64,000 bases of DNA from Rutstroemia sp. NJR-2017a BVV2 (Eukaryota; Ascomycota; Leotiomycetes; Helotiales; Rutstroemiaceae): NCBI GenBank assembly GCA_002946415.1, contig NJPS01000048.1, forward strand, positions 558,001 to 622,000, read 5' to 3'. The notes under the pieces were generated by a model that searched no databases, was not told the origin of the DNA, and was given only the letters and a program-made list of their open reading frames with translations. Every line of letters starts with the position of its first letter. Within the stretch, counting starts at the first letter, position 1. Below are positions 47,678 to 58,356 of the stretch, piece after piece. Made by a program: the position numbers and the translations under genes.

Positions 47678-48742
47678 ATGGCGGGAATGGCGGCTTTGAG
47701 ACGACCCAGCATGAAGGGTAGAGACTCGTCTGGCCGCGAAATCTCCCTCCTCAATTCCTCACAACCAGCAGAGGCTGCTTTAGTGTCACAACCACCACAA
47801 TTCCGCATGCCTTCATACTCAACACAATACGCTTCAGATGCTCCTCATATGGTCCGAAGCAACTCGAATCTTTCAAGCCAGAGCACCTCATCCGTACCGA
47901 GTCTTCTTCGGTCGGAATCTTACGACTCTCAAGGAACAAACGAATCGCGATCACCGATCACGCCGACCTTCCCATCTTCACATGGTAGAAACCACTCTTT
48001 CTCCGTCCAATATGGCAAGGACTATGCATACTTTGACCGCCGGGAGATGCGCACCTCGCTGGATGAGTACAGTTCACGATCCATTCCCTCCATCAGTCAA
48101 AAGGCCATCCAATCAATAGCGATGCAGCAATATTCAGACGAACACATTTATCAAGACGACCCTTACAGCGGCCATTCTGAACGCAGTACCACCGGAAAGC
48201 GCTACCCATGCCGCTTCAAGGATTCGCATAACTGCGACAAGACCTTCACCACCTCTGGCCATGCCTCTCGGCATTCCAAGATCCACACGGCCGAAAAAGC
48301 CGTGCCTTGCTCGTTCGCCGGCTGCACGAAGAAGTTCACCCGCGCGGACAACATGAAGCAGCACTTGGACACGCATTACAAAGACAAGCCGCGATCGTCC
48401 ACAACCAGCACCAATGGTAGCAGCAAGCCGAGTGGGAAGTCGCCTCTTACGATTCCGGCGGGCGTACAAAAGAAATCCTCGTCCCCCACTGGTACCCGCT
48501 CCCCCAAGCTCTGCACCCCCATCCGAACCGGGTCTAGCACCCGTTCCGAGATACCTCCGTTCGATATCAATGCGCAGTCCAATGTTCAATATCCGGTATC
48601 CCATCGACGGTATTCGTTAACAGCGAGTCCGATTTCGTCGTACGGCGCGTTGGACATGGCGTCCTTTGGGCAGAATCTCCCCACCAGGGGGCGTGTTCAG
48701 AACGGAAGCCTCGATTTATTAGTTGAAGCAGCGTTGAATTAA
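47678..48742 (+). CDS. C2H2 transcription factor with two fingers, NRG-like
   Basis: Single-exon nuclear protein of 354 residues. The N-terminal half is Ser/Gln/Tyr-rich, probably disordered. Two fingers lie at about residues 177-232: the first reads YPCRFKDSHNCDKTF then TTSGHASRHSKIH, and the second CSFAGCTKKFTRADNMKQHLDTH. The second is canonical (C-x4-C-x12-H-x3-H). The first has an unusual C-x7-C spacing but a regular C-x12-H-x3-H half. The pairing of a TTSGHxxRH finger with a F-R-DNxxQHxxTH finger resembles Nrg1/Rgm1-type repressors and related filamentous-fungal developmental regulators. The C-terminal third is basic and Ser/Pro-rich. Preceded by an 11.5 kb gene-free stretch and followed by a long gene-free 3' side, which suggests complex regulation. 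The specific orthologue is not certain. Confidence 0.85.
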   Translation: MAGMAALRRPSMKGRDSSGREISLLNSSQPAEAALVSQPPQFRMPSYSTQYASDAPHMVRSNSNLSSQSTSSVPSLLRSESYDSQGTNESRSPITPTFPSSHGRNHSFSVQYGKDYAYFDRREMRTSLDEYSSRSIPSISQKAIQSIAMQQYSDEHIYQDDPYSGHSERSTTGKRYPCRFKDSHNCDKTFTTSGHASRHSKIHTAEKAVPCSFAGCTKKFTRADNMKQHLDTHYKDKPRSSTTSTNGSSKPSGKSPLTIPAGVQKKSSSPTGTRSPKLCTPIRTGSSTRSEIPPFDINAQSNVQYPVSHRRYSLTASPISSYGALDMASFGQNLPTRGRVQNGSLDLLVEAALN

Positions 48743-50733
48743 AAATTATTTTATTAGCGATTGATTTGGTTTTGATTTGATTTTGAGCGATCTCATCTCT
48801 TCTCTTCTTCTCTTCGTTCGGCCCGGCATCAGGAAATGCAGAATCCGATATGTATGTATGTATGTGTCACACATACTCGTACTGGGTGTTACGCTACCTG
48901 GATTTGGGAATCACATATATGCGCATGCACCAGAGTCATTCTCCTGCGGATGTTTATTTTTATTTTTTGATGAGAGAGGGCGGCCGATCACGCTTGTTTA
49001 TGCATAAAGGGTTTTGGTCGTACGCGGTCTGCGCTCGGTCGAAGATCGCTTTTTCACACACACACTTACACTTCTCTCTCATCTACCTTTTTTTTTTCAT
49101 TGATTGTGGGAGGATATACCATTACTATATTTTTTACTTGGTTATTCTTTTCAGGGTATCTTTATAACTACACCCTCCGATGCATTCAATCGATGCATCT
49201 GGCGTTTTTATTTTTTATCTTCATGTTTCTACCTACCTATCCCGTATCATATATAGACTCAACGAAATGACCGGAGCTTTTTTTTTCTGGTTGGGAAGGG
49301 ATTGGGTTCGTGGGTTGTTTCTGAAGATACTAGTGGGGGAGTATATATGGGGTTTTTGTCTTTGGTTTCTTTTGAAAAGTATATAGTCTTTTTTTATTGC
49401 TGGTTTCTTGTGTGTTTGGTTTGGATTTATTTGGTTTGGGAGGGGGAAGGATGGACTTCTTGGATGGGATGGATTGGGTTCGGACGGGTTGGACGAGGGT
49501 GAAGTCTGTATATTTTTATGATGGATATTCATGATTTATGGCTTGAGCTGGAGAGGGGGATCAATCCAGAGGGGGGGAATGAAGAGGGAGGGAGGGATGA
49601 AGGAAATGGTAGAAATTAAATCTATCTACTTCTACTTCTACTTCTATTTCTCTATCGATTTGTTCTTTGTCTTCTCTCTGTCTCTCCCTCTCTCTCATCG
49701 GTCGGGATGAGAATATTCCAACGAGGGGGACTGGACTCTTGATCTGGACTGGATTAGGGTTACTGGGGGTACTGGATATAAGAGAGGTGTGTGTATATAG
49801 ATAAGCAGGCTACTAAGTTAGTAAGCGAGTGTGCGAGCTGCAGTTAAAAAAGTATATCAATATCAATATTAATTAAAATAAACATTGGAAATATTTGAAT
49901 GAGTGAGGTGAGAGATGAGGTGAGTTGAGGATTTGGGATGATTGTTTTGTTTGGTTGAGGGGGAAGTTGGATTGGGGTGAATTTATGGGTTGGTGATGGT
50001 TTTTGTTGAATGGAGAGGGAGGGAGGTGGACAGGGGTGTGATGGGGATGAAGATGTGGGGGGTGGGGGGGGTTCGGCGGGTTGAATATATGTTTTTGCTA
50101 GATGACTTTATTAAATATTATTTACTTGTATTAGCATATTTTGTGTTGTTTGAGAGAACCGGATAAGATAAGGGAGATCAAGTGAGGAGGATGGAGTAAG
50201 AGGGGAGAAAGAATATAAGGAAGAGGAGGAGAAAGAATCAAGATGGAATGGTTGGGATAAAGGGGATGGAAGAGATAGATATTATAAGAAAGGGAAAAAA
50301 GGAAATAAGAATAGGGTTTGTAGAGTTTGATAAGTAGAATAGGATGGAATAGATGAAATAGAATGAGATAGCACGGTGTGGGATAGATGGGGTGATGTGG
50401 ATGGATAAAGAGGCTGGATGGGATGGGAGGAGAAGAGAAGGGATAGATTTGGTGGATAGGATGGATAGATGGAATAACTAAATTGGCAACAGAGTGATCT
50501 CTTTGTTGATGTTGATGTTCCTCTCAAGATTAGTTCCTTGTTTGTAAGAAGGTAGCTTTCTGTAGAAGAGCTTGCTCGTCCCTTCTCACATAAGATGATA
50601 TGGTATGGTATGATCCCTAGGTATACACGATATATAACAATTTTCAACCCGTCCCATTTTTCACCTATTAAAGTTCCTGTTCCTTTCCTTATTCACCCCT
50701 CCCTCATCACAACCCAAAAAGCAACCCATCATC
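48743..50733. other. Convergent intergenic region with purine-rich strand
   Basis: About 2 kb downstream of the C2H2 gene and CLF1. From about 49530 to 50480 the plus strand is heavily G/A-rich (GAGGGAGGG, GGATGGA type), so the minus strand is a long pyrimidine tract. A TATG repeat lies at about 48850-48863. No gene supported. Confidence 0.5.
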
Positions 50734-53029
50734 CTAACTCTCCCCCCCTCCACCACCACCAACAATCGACCCACCCGCCATCTTCCAACTCTGCGCCTTG
50801 GCCAAAATACTCGCGAGATTCCGCGTCTGCTCGTCGTCGGCCGGGAACACGTAGTCGACGTACTCCTCATAGCTATCGTCGTCCAGCTTGCGGCGCCGCT
50901 TCGTCTTCCGCGGCATCTGTTTTTGCACTTTGTCGATGTCTTCTGCGGTGCCGTGCGTGCGCTCGAAGGAGAGGTGCGCGTTGAGGAGGGAGACGCGCTG
51001 GGGAGAGGGGTTAGTTTTGTGAGATAAGGGGGGAGGAATGCGGGGTGAGGAGGGGATGAGAGGGAATAGGAGGAGGGGATGAAAGGGGGGAGGGTAAGAA
51101 ATAAGAAGGGCGGGGGAGATAGGAAATGTAAGAGGGGTAAGAAGGGGTGGAAACAGGAGGGGGAAATAAACGGGGTGGAAATAGGAGGGAGAAAATGTGA
51201 AGAGGGAAATGTGAGGGTGTAAGAAATAAAATGCAAAGACATACCTCTTCTTTAAGGTCCTTATCCTTCATACTCTTAAGCGCACGTTCAAACACCTTTC
51301 TCGCGCGGGCTTTCGCCGCTTCGCTTACGGGTTTCTCTTCCGCCTCCTCTTCTTCCTCCTCCTCCTCGTCCGGAACGTTAATCTCGAAATGCGCATAGCT
51401 AATCCAAACCTTCACATGATCCGTCTTCTCCAACAACCTCTCATACAAGCGTCTCGTACGCTCATACTCACCCTCCTCTTCCTCGAAATCAATATACGCC
51501 TTCCACAACAACTCCGGCATATCCAGCACCGGTTGACTGACAGCCAACTCGAAGATGGCCCGTGCGCGCTCCAGATCATCAAGGCCGCGCTCCAGCTCCG
51601 CGAATTTGATCCAGGCTTGGCAGTTCGCGGGATTCCACTCAATGTGTTTTTCATACAGAGTACGACAGCGGACGAACTCGAAGAGTTTGATCTCGAGCTC
51701 GACGTAGCCTTTGAAGAGCTTGTCTTTGGGACACATGCCGATGGCTTGGCCGAGGGTTTTGCGCGCGGCCGAGAGCTGCTGTTGGCGAATTTCGAAGTGC
51801 GCTTTGAGGAGCCAGATTTTGGCAAAGGTGAATTTCTTATGCGGGATCAGTTTGAGACATTCTTGGTAGATTTGACGTGCGCGCGATATGTCTTTGCTTT
51901 CCATTTCTTCCCACACGGCGTAGAATATCCAGAGGTAGATGTAGCGTCGCCAGTGGCGCTTCTCTTGGGTTGGGGGGATTTGCGCAATGGCTCGCTCGTA
52001 GACGTCGCGTACGCGGTCAACGTCGCCGGATACCTCTTCTAGTCGCGCGTAGTCGAACCAGGCATCGTAGTTCTTGGGGTTCTCTTTGACCTGTTCTTCG
52101 TATTGAACTCGTCGCTTGGAGAGAATCACATCTTCCACCCCTTCGCGGTCACCGAATTGCTTCTCGAATGTCGTGTAGGCTTTATGGAGTGCCATGGACT
52201 TTGATCGCGCCATATGATCCAAAGCATATTTGTAGATAGCTCGCGCGCGCTCATATTCCTTGAGCTTTGCTTCAAACCTCGCATATGCGATGAACAACCG
52301 CTCATCCATAAACTCATCGCCCAGCGACTCAACTGCAGTTCCATAGACCTCTCTCACCAAATCACTCGTCCCAAACTCTTCCTCGAATTTGGCCCATTTA
52401 ATCCAATTCCTTGGCTCGGGATGGACAAAGGTAAATCGCTGAAAGATCTCCCTCGCTCTCTGAAACTCCCCATACCTCTTCTCTAACTTAATATAACTAT
52501 TCCACGCCGCCTCATCCGGTTCCCAGGACATCCACCTCTCGAAAACCTGACGTGTGCCCGGAATATTCCCCAGCATCTCCTCCATATAAACATACTTATA
52601 CCACAACTTATCAATCCTAGGCAAGATGGTAACCGCACGATCCAGTAAATTCCGCGCATGATTGATATTCCTCGACTTCATCTCCGCCTCGATATACCGG
52701 ATCCATAACGTCACCGACGTCGCATCGACATCCAATGCACGCTCGAAGACGGATCGCGCGCGCTTGAATTCTTTCTGCTCGAGTTCCCATTGTGCATAGC
52801 GCATCCAATTGTTCATGTTAACCCGGTTTCGGCGCACATAGTCCTCGAATTCCTTGCGTTTCCGCCCTTGGAATTCATGAAGCTCTTCGAGGTCGGCAAA
52901 CCGCTGCGTTGGGGCTTGAAGACCGGGATCTTGACGGTCGACGGCTTCTCGTAAGAGCTGCTCGGCCGAGATTTGTATGGCACTTGCAGCCTTGTTTTTG
53001 ACCTTGGGAGGCCCGCGAGACGACTCCAT
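50734..53029 (-). CDS. CLF1: Pre-mRNA-splicing factor CLF1 (Syf3, crooked-neck homologue)
   Basis: Scaffold of the NineTeen complex in the spliceosome, needed for assembly and activation. Two exons, 53029-51245 and 50997-50734, giving 682 residues; the 247-base intron (GTATGT...CCCAG, phase 0) restores [21 protein letters not shown]. The protein is an array of HAT (half-a-TPR) repeats: many units of the form W-x-x-Y-x-x-x-E followed by A-R-x-x-F/Y-E-R-A (for example [21 protein letters not shown]). An acidic [11 protein letters not shown] linker lies near residue 560. The C-terminus ends [29 protein letters not shown], highly conserved in this family, then a Gly-rich tail. The ATG at 53029 precedes [13 protein letters not shown], the usual N-terminus; an upstream in-frame extension is unlikely to be translated. 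Confidence 0.96.
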
Positions 53030-53262
53030 GACGAGTATGGTGGTGGTGCAATTGTTTGTTGAAGAATGGCTGGCGCAAGTTGATGCGCGTTTTGTAGCCT
53101 TGGAGCTGTCACCGACGATCTCAAAATAAAATGTCCGGAGCTGCACGTGACGCGGCCGCAGACTCCGAAACTCAATATCTATGTAGTGACGGACCTTCGT
53201 TTTTTCTATCTCCAACGTAACGCACTTACCAACAACAATAACAACATCAGCGGCAAATCAAA
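53030..53262. promoter_or_regulatory. Shared divergent promoter of CLF1 and PRP31 with CACGTG
   Basis: Only 233 bases separate the two start codons. A palindromic CACGTG followed by AC (CACGTGAC, the reverse complement of the RTCACGTG Cbf1-type site) lies at 53144-53151, next to a second palindrome GCGGCCGC at 53152-53159. They sit almost midway between the two genes. Confidence 0.6.
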
Positions 53263-55200
53263 ATGTCGACTCTCGCAGATGAATTGTTGCAAGATTTCGA
53301 GGATTCGGGATCCGAGGGTGAAGGAGATGAAAATGCGCACCTCTTTGCGGATCCAGACGAAGTCGGCGCTAGTATGAATGGCAACGCGATAAGACAGTCA
53401 GGCGCAAACGATATGGAGCTCGATGGTGATGAGGAAGCGGTCGACGAAGATGAAGAAATGGAAGGACTCAATGGAACTGTTAAAGAAGAAGCTGAAGATG
53501 AGGAAGAAACCAAAGCGAAGGTTGAAAAGATGCAACTTGGAGGAGTGAACGATGTACGAAGTGTGGCGGGATTGATGAAACAATTGGAGCCGGTATTAGA
53601 GGTCAGTAATATCTTTTCCTTCTGCCATTTCCTACTACATTGGAGACCTATGGTTTACATCTACATTTTCTCTGGTCTAGCCCTGACTGTTTTCTTCCCG
53701 ATTTGACAGAAAATCGCACATTTTCAATCATTGCCTCCTGATCAACAAACAACCTTCGTTGGTTCTGTCGAGGATAATCCAGAGTATCATTTGTTGACGC
53801 AAGCGAATACTCTTTCGACATCGATCGATAGCGAAATCATCTTAGTTCACAAATTCATACGAGATCATTATTCTATACGATTCCCGGAATTGGAAACATT
53901 GGTCACCAACCCTATCGACTATGCTAAAGTGGTTACGATCATTGGGAATGGTCCTATGGATGGAGAAAGTATGAAGAAGCTGCAGACATCCAAGGATAAC
54001 AGGCTCGGCATGACTTTGAGATCCGTTCTCGATGGTCCTTCGGTTATGATCGTTACGGTTGAAGCAACTACCACGAAAGGTCGACCCATGACACCCACTG
54101 AACTCGAGCGTGTCAACCGAGCTTGCGACATGACTCTTTCTCTCGATGCAGCCAAAAAGACCTTAACAGACTACGTCCAATCCCGCATGAACCTCTTTGC
54201 GCCAAATCTAACTGCATTGATCGGCTCCCTAACCGCCGCGCAACTCCTTAACTTCGCAGGCGGCTTGACAGGTCTTGCCAAAACTCCCTCATGCAACCTC
54301 CCACCCCTCGGCTCGAAAAAGCAATCCGGAACTGGCTTCGCTACAAACGTTGGCATCCGACACCAAGGATTCCTTTACCATTCACCCATTATTCAAGGTA
54401 TTCCCTCTGATCTCAAAGTCCAAGCCATGCGCATTGTCTCCGCAAAAGTCGTCCTGGCCGCCCGCGTCGATCGCGTGCACAACAGCCCCGACGGCAAAAC
54501 CGGCACAGAACTCAAAGAGCAATGTCTGCACCGACTCGAGAAACTTACCGAACCACCGCCAAATAAAGGTCAACGGGCCTTACCTGCACCAGATGACAAA
54601 CCTGCGAGGAAGAGAGGAGGACGACGTGCGCGATTGGCTAAAGCTGCGACTGCGATGACGGATCTAAGGAAAGCACAAAATAGGATGGCGTTTGGTAAGG
54701 AAGAAAAGGAAGTCGGTTACGGCACGGGTGACGGGACGAAGGGGCTCGGAATGATCGGTCAGGGCAATGATGGCAGAATCCGCAATTTACAAGTCGATCA
54801 ACGCACGAGAGCGAAGTTATCAGCGAAGAACAAGGGCTGGGGTACAAGCACACCTATGAACGGCTCGGCTTCATCGCTTAGAGGATTTGGTCAGGGCGCG
54901 AGTGCGGGTAATATAGATCTCAGAGGGAAGGGGTTACGCACAAGTGGGGTTGGGGGAACAAGTACAGTTGGTGGTGGGATGGGTGGAACGCAGAGTAGTT
55001 TGGCCTTTACCCCCGTTCAAGGGTTGGAGTTGGTCGATCCGAAGAGAGTCGCAGAGATGAAGAGGAAAAGAGAGAGTGAGGAAGATAAGTGGTTCAAGGG
55101 AGGCACGTTCACGCAGGTCGGTGGTGCAAGTGCGCCGGGGAGCATGGGACCTCCGCCTGCGAAAAAGGTCATGGGACCCCCGCCGGTACCGCAGAAGTGA
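53263..55200 (+). CDS. PRP31: U4/U6 snRNP-associated splicing factor PRP31
   Basis: Binds U4 snRNA together with the 15.5K/Snu13 protein and holds the U4/U6-U5 tri-snRNP together. Two exons, 53263-53601 and 53710-55200, giving 609 residues; the 108-base intron is phase 0 (GTCAGT...GACAG). N-terminus: acidic stretch of Glu/Asp. Then the helical coiled-coil region (SLPPDQQTTF...), followed by the Nop domain (about residues 215-375) with SLTAAQLLNFAGGLTGLAKTPSCNLPPLG and GFLYHSPIIQGIPSDLK. A basic KPARKRGGRRARLAK segment (nuclear localisation and RNA contact) follows. The C-terminal part is Gly-rich with the conserved KAQNRMAFGKEEKEVG region and an AMMGPPPAKK-type proline end. Diverges from CLF1, another spliceosomal gene, over 233 bases. 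Confidence 0.96.
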
Positions 55201-56000
55201 TGTTTGTTAAGTGTATCCGGGTATAGTATTAGTTAGAGGGAAGGAAGCATGTTTTGGCGTTTTTCAAGTTGCTGTGTTTTGAGGTTTGCTAGCAAAAAGC
55301 TTCGTCTTTTCGGGGGGATTTTTTCCAGCGTTCGCCCGGCTGTGCTATGCGTATATGCGGATACCAGATTGAGAGAAAATCGGCATGTGTGGAGAAGTAA
55401 GACGAAATTGCGGTTTGTGTCTATGATTTACATGTGGCGCGAAGAGGACAAGGAGAAACAGCGAAAAGAATGATGATATGGTTTGGTCTGTTGCGGGACA
55501 GGAGAAAGGGTATGCAGGCATGCATGTAAGATAACAGGGACTTTTAGCTAACTAGTTGTAGATCCAGCGTTACGGAATGGGGTTGGTGATTGAGTAGAAT
55601 ATGACATTTGAAGATTGAGAATTGATTGTGAACGTGAGGTTGAAAGGGAATTCCATCGTTGCACTGAGGGATATATCCATCTATCGACTATTGGTGATTC
55701 GAATCTGATACCAACAGATATTTGATTTTCAGTACACGCTGAACATCGAATAATCCATTGCCGAAGTTTCAAAAAGACATCTCAAAATTTGGTTTACCCT
55801 GAACCAAATAAGGCGAAGTGTGAAGCTGATCGGTGTTGGAGCGCCCTCTTGTTTATTTATGATTGAGGACGGAATGGAAAAAGCAGACCACTACAGTAAG
55901 TTCAATTAGACCCTCTTCGATATTCATATCAGGGCTTGCCAAGTACACTGCTTATTTATACCCAATAACCACCTCATACAGTCATTTCATTCACCTCTCC
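55201..56000. other. Convergent intergenic region between PRP31 and the MFS gene
   Basis: 800 bases; nothing recognisable beyond 3' flanks of both genes. Confidence 0.45.
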
Positions 56001-57584
56001 TCAAAAGCTTGACAGAGCCTTCGCCCTCAGCCGAGCACCGTAAAACCATATTCCAATCGGCGTTGGAAGTCCAATTCTAATCGCCACAAACCCCAGTAAG
56101 CTATTTCCCCATCCATACCCCAATACTTCATACATCCTCGGCGCAAAAAGCGGAAACCCAAAAGCAGTCAAGCTTCTAAAGAACTGCGAAGCAGCACTTG
56201 CAGAACTCGTATGCTCCGGATACGAATCGATCATATAAGCTTGCAGAGCCTGTCCTATTATCTGCATACCGAAAGACATCACGAAACCACCGATGTCCAC
56301 GACAATCCAGTGAGTGTGCTTTTGTGCGGCCCATCCGTAAATCAAGAGGCCCAGGGGAGTGAGAATTGCGCCGGGGATCATGAAGGGCATGCGGAATTCG
56401 GGGAGGGAGAGGTTGTTGTAGTGTTGGTTCATTCTGGAATACATAAAGTCCATCAGTGGTCCTCCTAGTTGTGCGCCTACGATTTGGCCCAGACACAGAG
56501 AAATGTAGTGAAGGCCGCTGGTAGAAATGGATTCGTGGTATTGCGTTGTCCACTAGATTGAATGTGGGGTTAGCGGCGAGTAGGCAGAGTTTGGAGAGGT
56601 GAAACATAGGCCTTTTGCTGAGGATGGAAACACTCAAGCTAAAACAAGAGAGTAGTGGATGGTACTTACAAGATCTGAGAAGGTTGACAAGACAAGATAT
56701 AACACCCCATACACGAATGCTGAGAAAAGTGCATTGATCTGGACCATAGGATGAAAGAGAAGTAGACGAATTGGTCTTGTCAGGCTTCTCACCAATATCC
56801 ACGAGAAGGAACGGTGCTTATGCAGAACTTCTGCCTCGGTGGCGTACTGGAAGTTTCCCGTAGTGTGACGCAACTCCCGAGCCATATGTCGGAGGATGGT
56901 TGGTGCATGTGTCTCGTGGAATAGGGGAAGTGAAGTGACGATCATGACAGCCTGTAAAATCGACGTTGACCAGAACATCCATCGCCAGGTCGAGTGCTGT
57001 GCGATGTAGCCTCCAATGATAGGACCAACAGCGGCACCAAGCAATGGAATCAAGGAATATAGTCCTAGCGACCTTCCACGTTGTTCCGGTCTCCATATAT
57101 CTCCCATCACACCACCGGCCAATGCATAAATAGCGCTAGCGCCAAAGCCTGCAAGAAGTCGAGCAGCGATCAATGTCCCTTTGGTTTGTGCAAATCCACA
57201 TACGATATTCCAGATCAGAAACCAGATGCTGGTAGCATGCAGGACCGGTCGTCGTCCGTAGACTTCTGAGAGCGGGCCAATTACCATTGGACCGAATGCT
57301 GTGGCGAGAAGGTAGACGGACATGGCCATTACGGACTCGATGTTACTCATGTGGAGTTCTTGGCGGATGGTAGGAAGTGCAGGGGCGATGATCGTGGAGA
57401 CCATGATGCGGTTGAAGCCGGTGGAGGAGAGGATGATTGTCATGATCCATTTCTTGGATAGGTGCCAGTCTTTGGGGTTGGAGGGATCGGTGGGTGTTTT
57501 GAAAGCTACTAGAAAGGCATCATCGATCGAGGGGGTTGTAGTCGCTTTGTGACCTTTCTCAGTGTCTGAAGTTTGTTCAGGCAT
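56001..57584 (-). CDS. MFS transporter (DHA1 drug:H+ antiporter-like)
   Basis: Polytopic plasma-membrane exporter of 488 residues. Two exons, 57584-56670 and 56552-56001, with a 117-base intron (GTAAGT...CTAG, phase 0). Twelve helices are expected. Motif A of the major facilitator superfamily is clear between helices 2 and 3 as GPLSEVYGRRP. The DPSNPKDW segment before helix 1 and the GGVMGDIWRPEQRG loop after helix 4, with LGAAVGPIIGGYI in helix 5 (motif C region), mark the fungal DHA1 polyamine/multidrug group. The helix-11/12 region reads ASQFFRSLTAFGFPLF. Substrate unknown; yeast relatives export polyamines and drugs. It lies on the same strand as the kinase-like gene but 772 bases away, so no linkage is implied. 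Confidence 0.92.
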
Positions 57585-58356
57585 TATGAAGTGATCTCTT
57601 GGGACTGCTTCCAGGTGATTGAGCTGTGCGTCTGCGATTGAAATGTCACAAACATCAACAGACTGTCTGCGAAATGGGCGCAGGTAAAATCGAAAATGTC
57701 TTCTATTGCCAAAGATATACTTGGCAGAAGGTGCACCGGAACAGTTACTCTGGCCAATTAGAGTGAGAGTAAAGATCTGATAAGATGATTGATTATATGA
57801 AGGGGGATGATCTGATAAGATTACATAGATCTTTTCAGAAGCTTATATCCAATCCCTCCATTATACCGACATCTGCAAGAGTAGGCTTCCTCCCAAGGGT
57901 CTTACCCAATAGACCCCTAGACATATCACGGAATCACATGGGCCCCATACCTCACTTTCTGCTATCGAGGCATCCTTCGCGAATATCCTTAACAACTTCC
58001 GGATGCTACCCCCCAATCCGTACGGAGTAAACGGAATAGGGGGTGGATACACGGAGTTCGGTTTAGCGATGGGCAAGGGGTTTTATGTCAATGTGTGTCT
58101 ACTGCCTAATGAGTGGGTCAATTCAACAACAGTGACTGAGTCAAAGATACAAGCAAAGAGCTGGGATTGGTGAAATCCAGAACGATTCACTTATCAATCA
58201 GATAAGATTCGCGAACCCCTGACAAGTCCTGTCCGGACTTTGCTTCCGACATTCACTAGCAGGTTTATAAATTTGGCGGTATGCAGACTACTGCCTGCCG
58301 ATCTCTAAAGATGCAGAGCAGACATTGCTATATGTATGGTACTTCTGAAGTCTGTG
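57585..58356. other. Intergenic region upstream of the MFS gene
   Basis: Contains the MFS promoter. Degenerate GATAAG motifs (a GATA-factor target) occur near 57779-57783 and 57814-57819. No gene seen. Confidence 0.4.
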
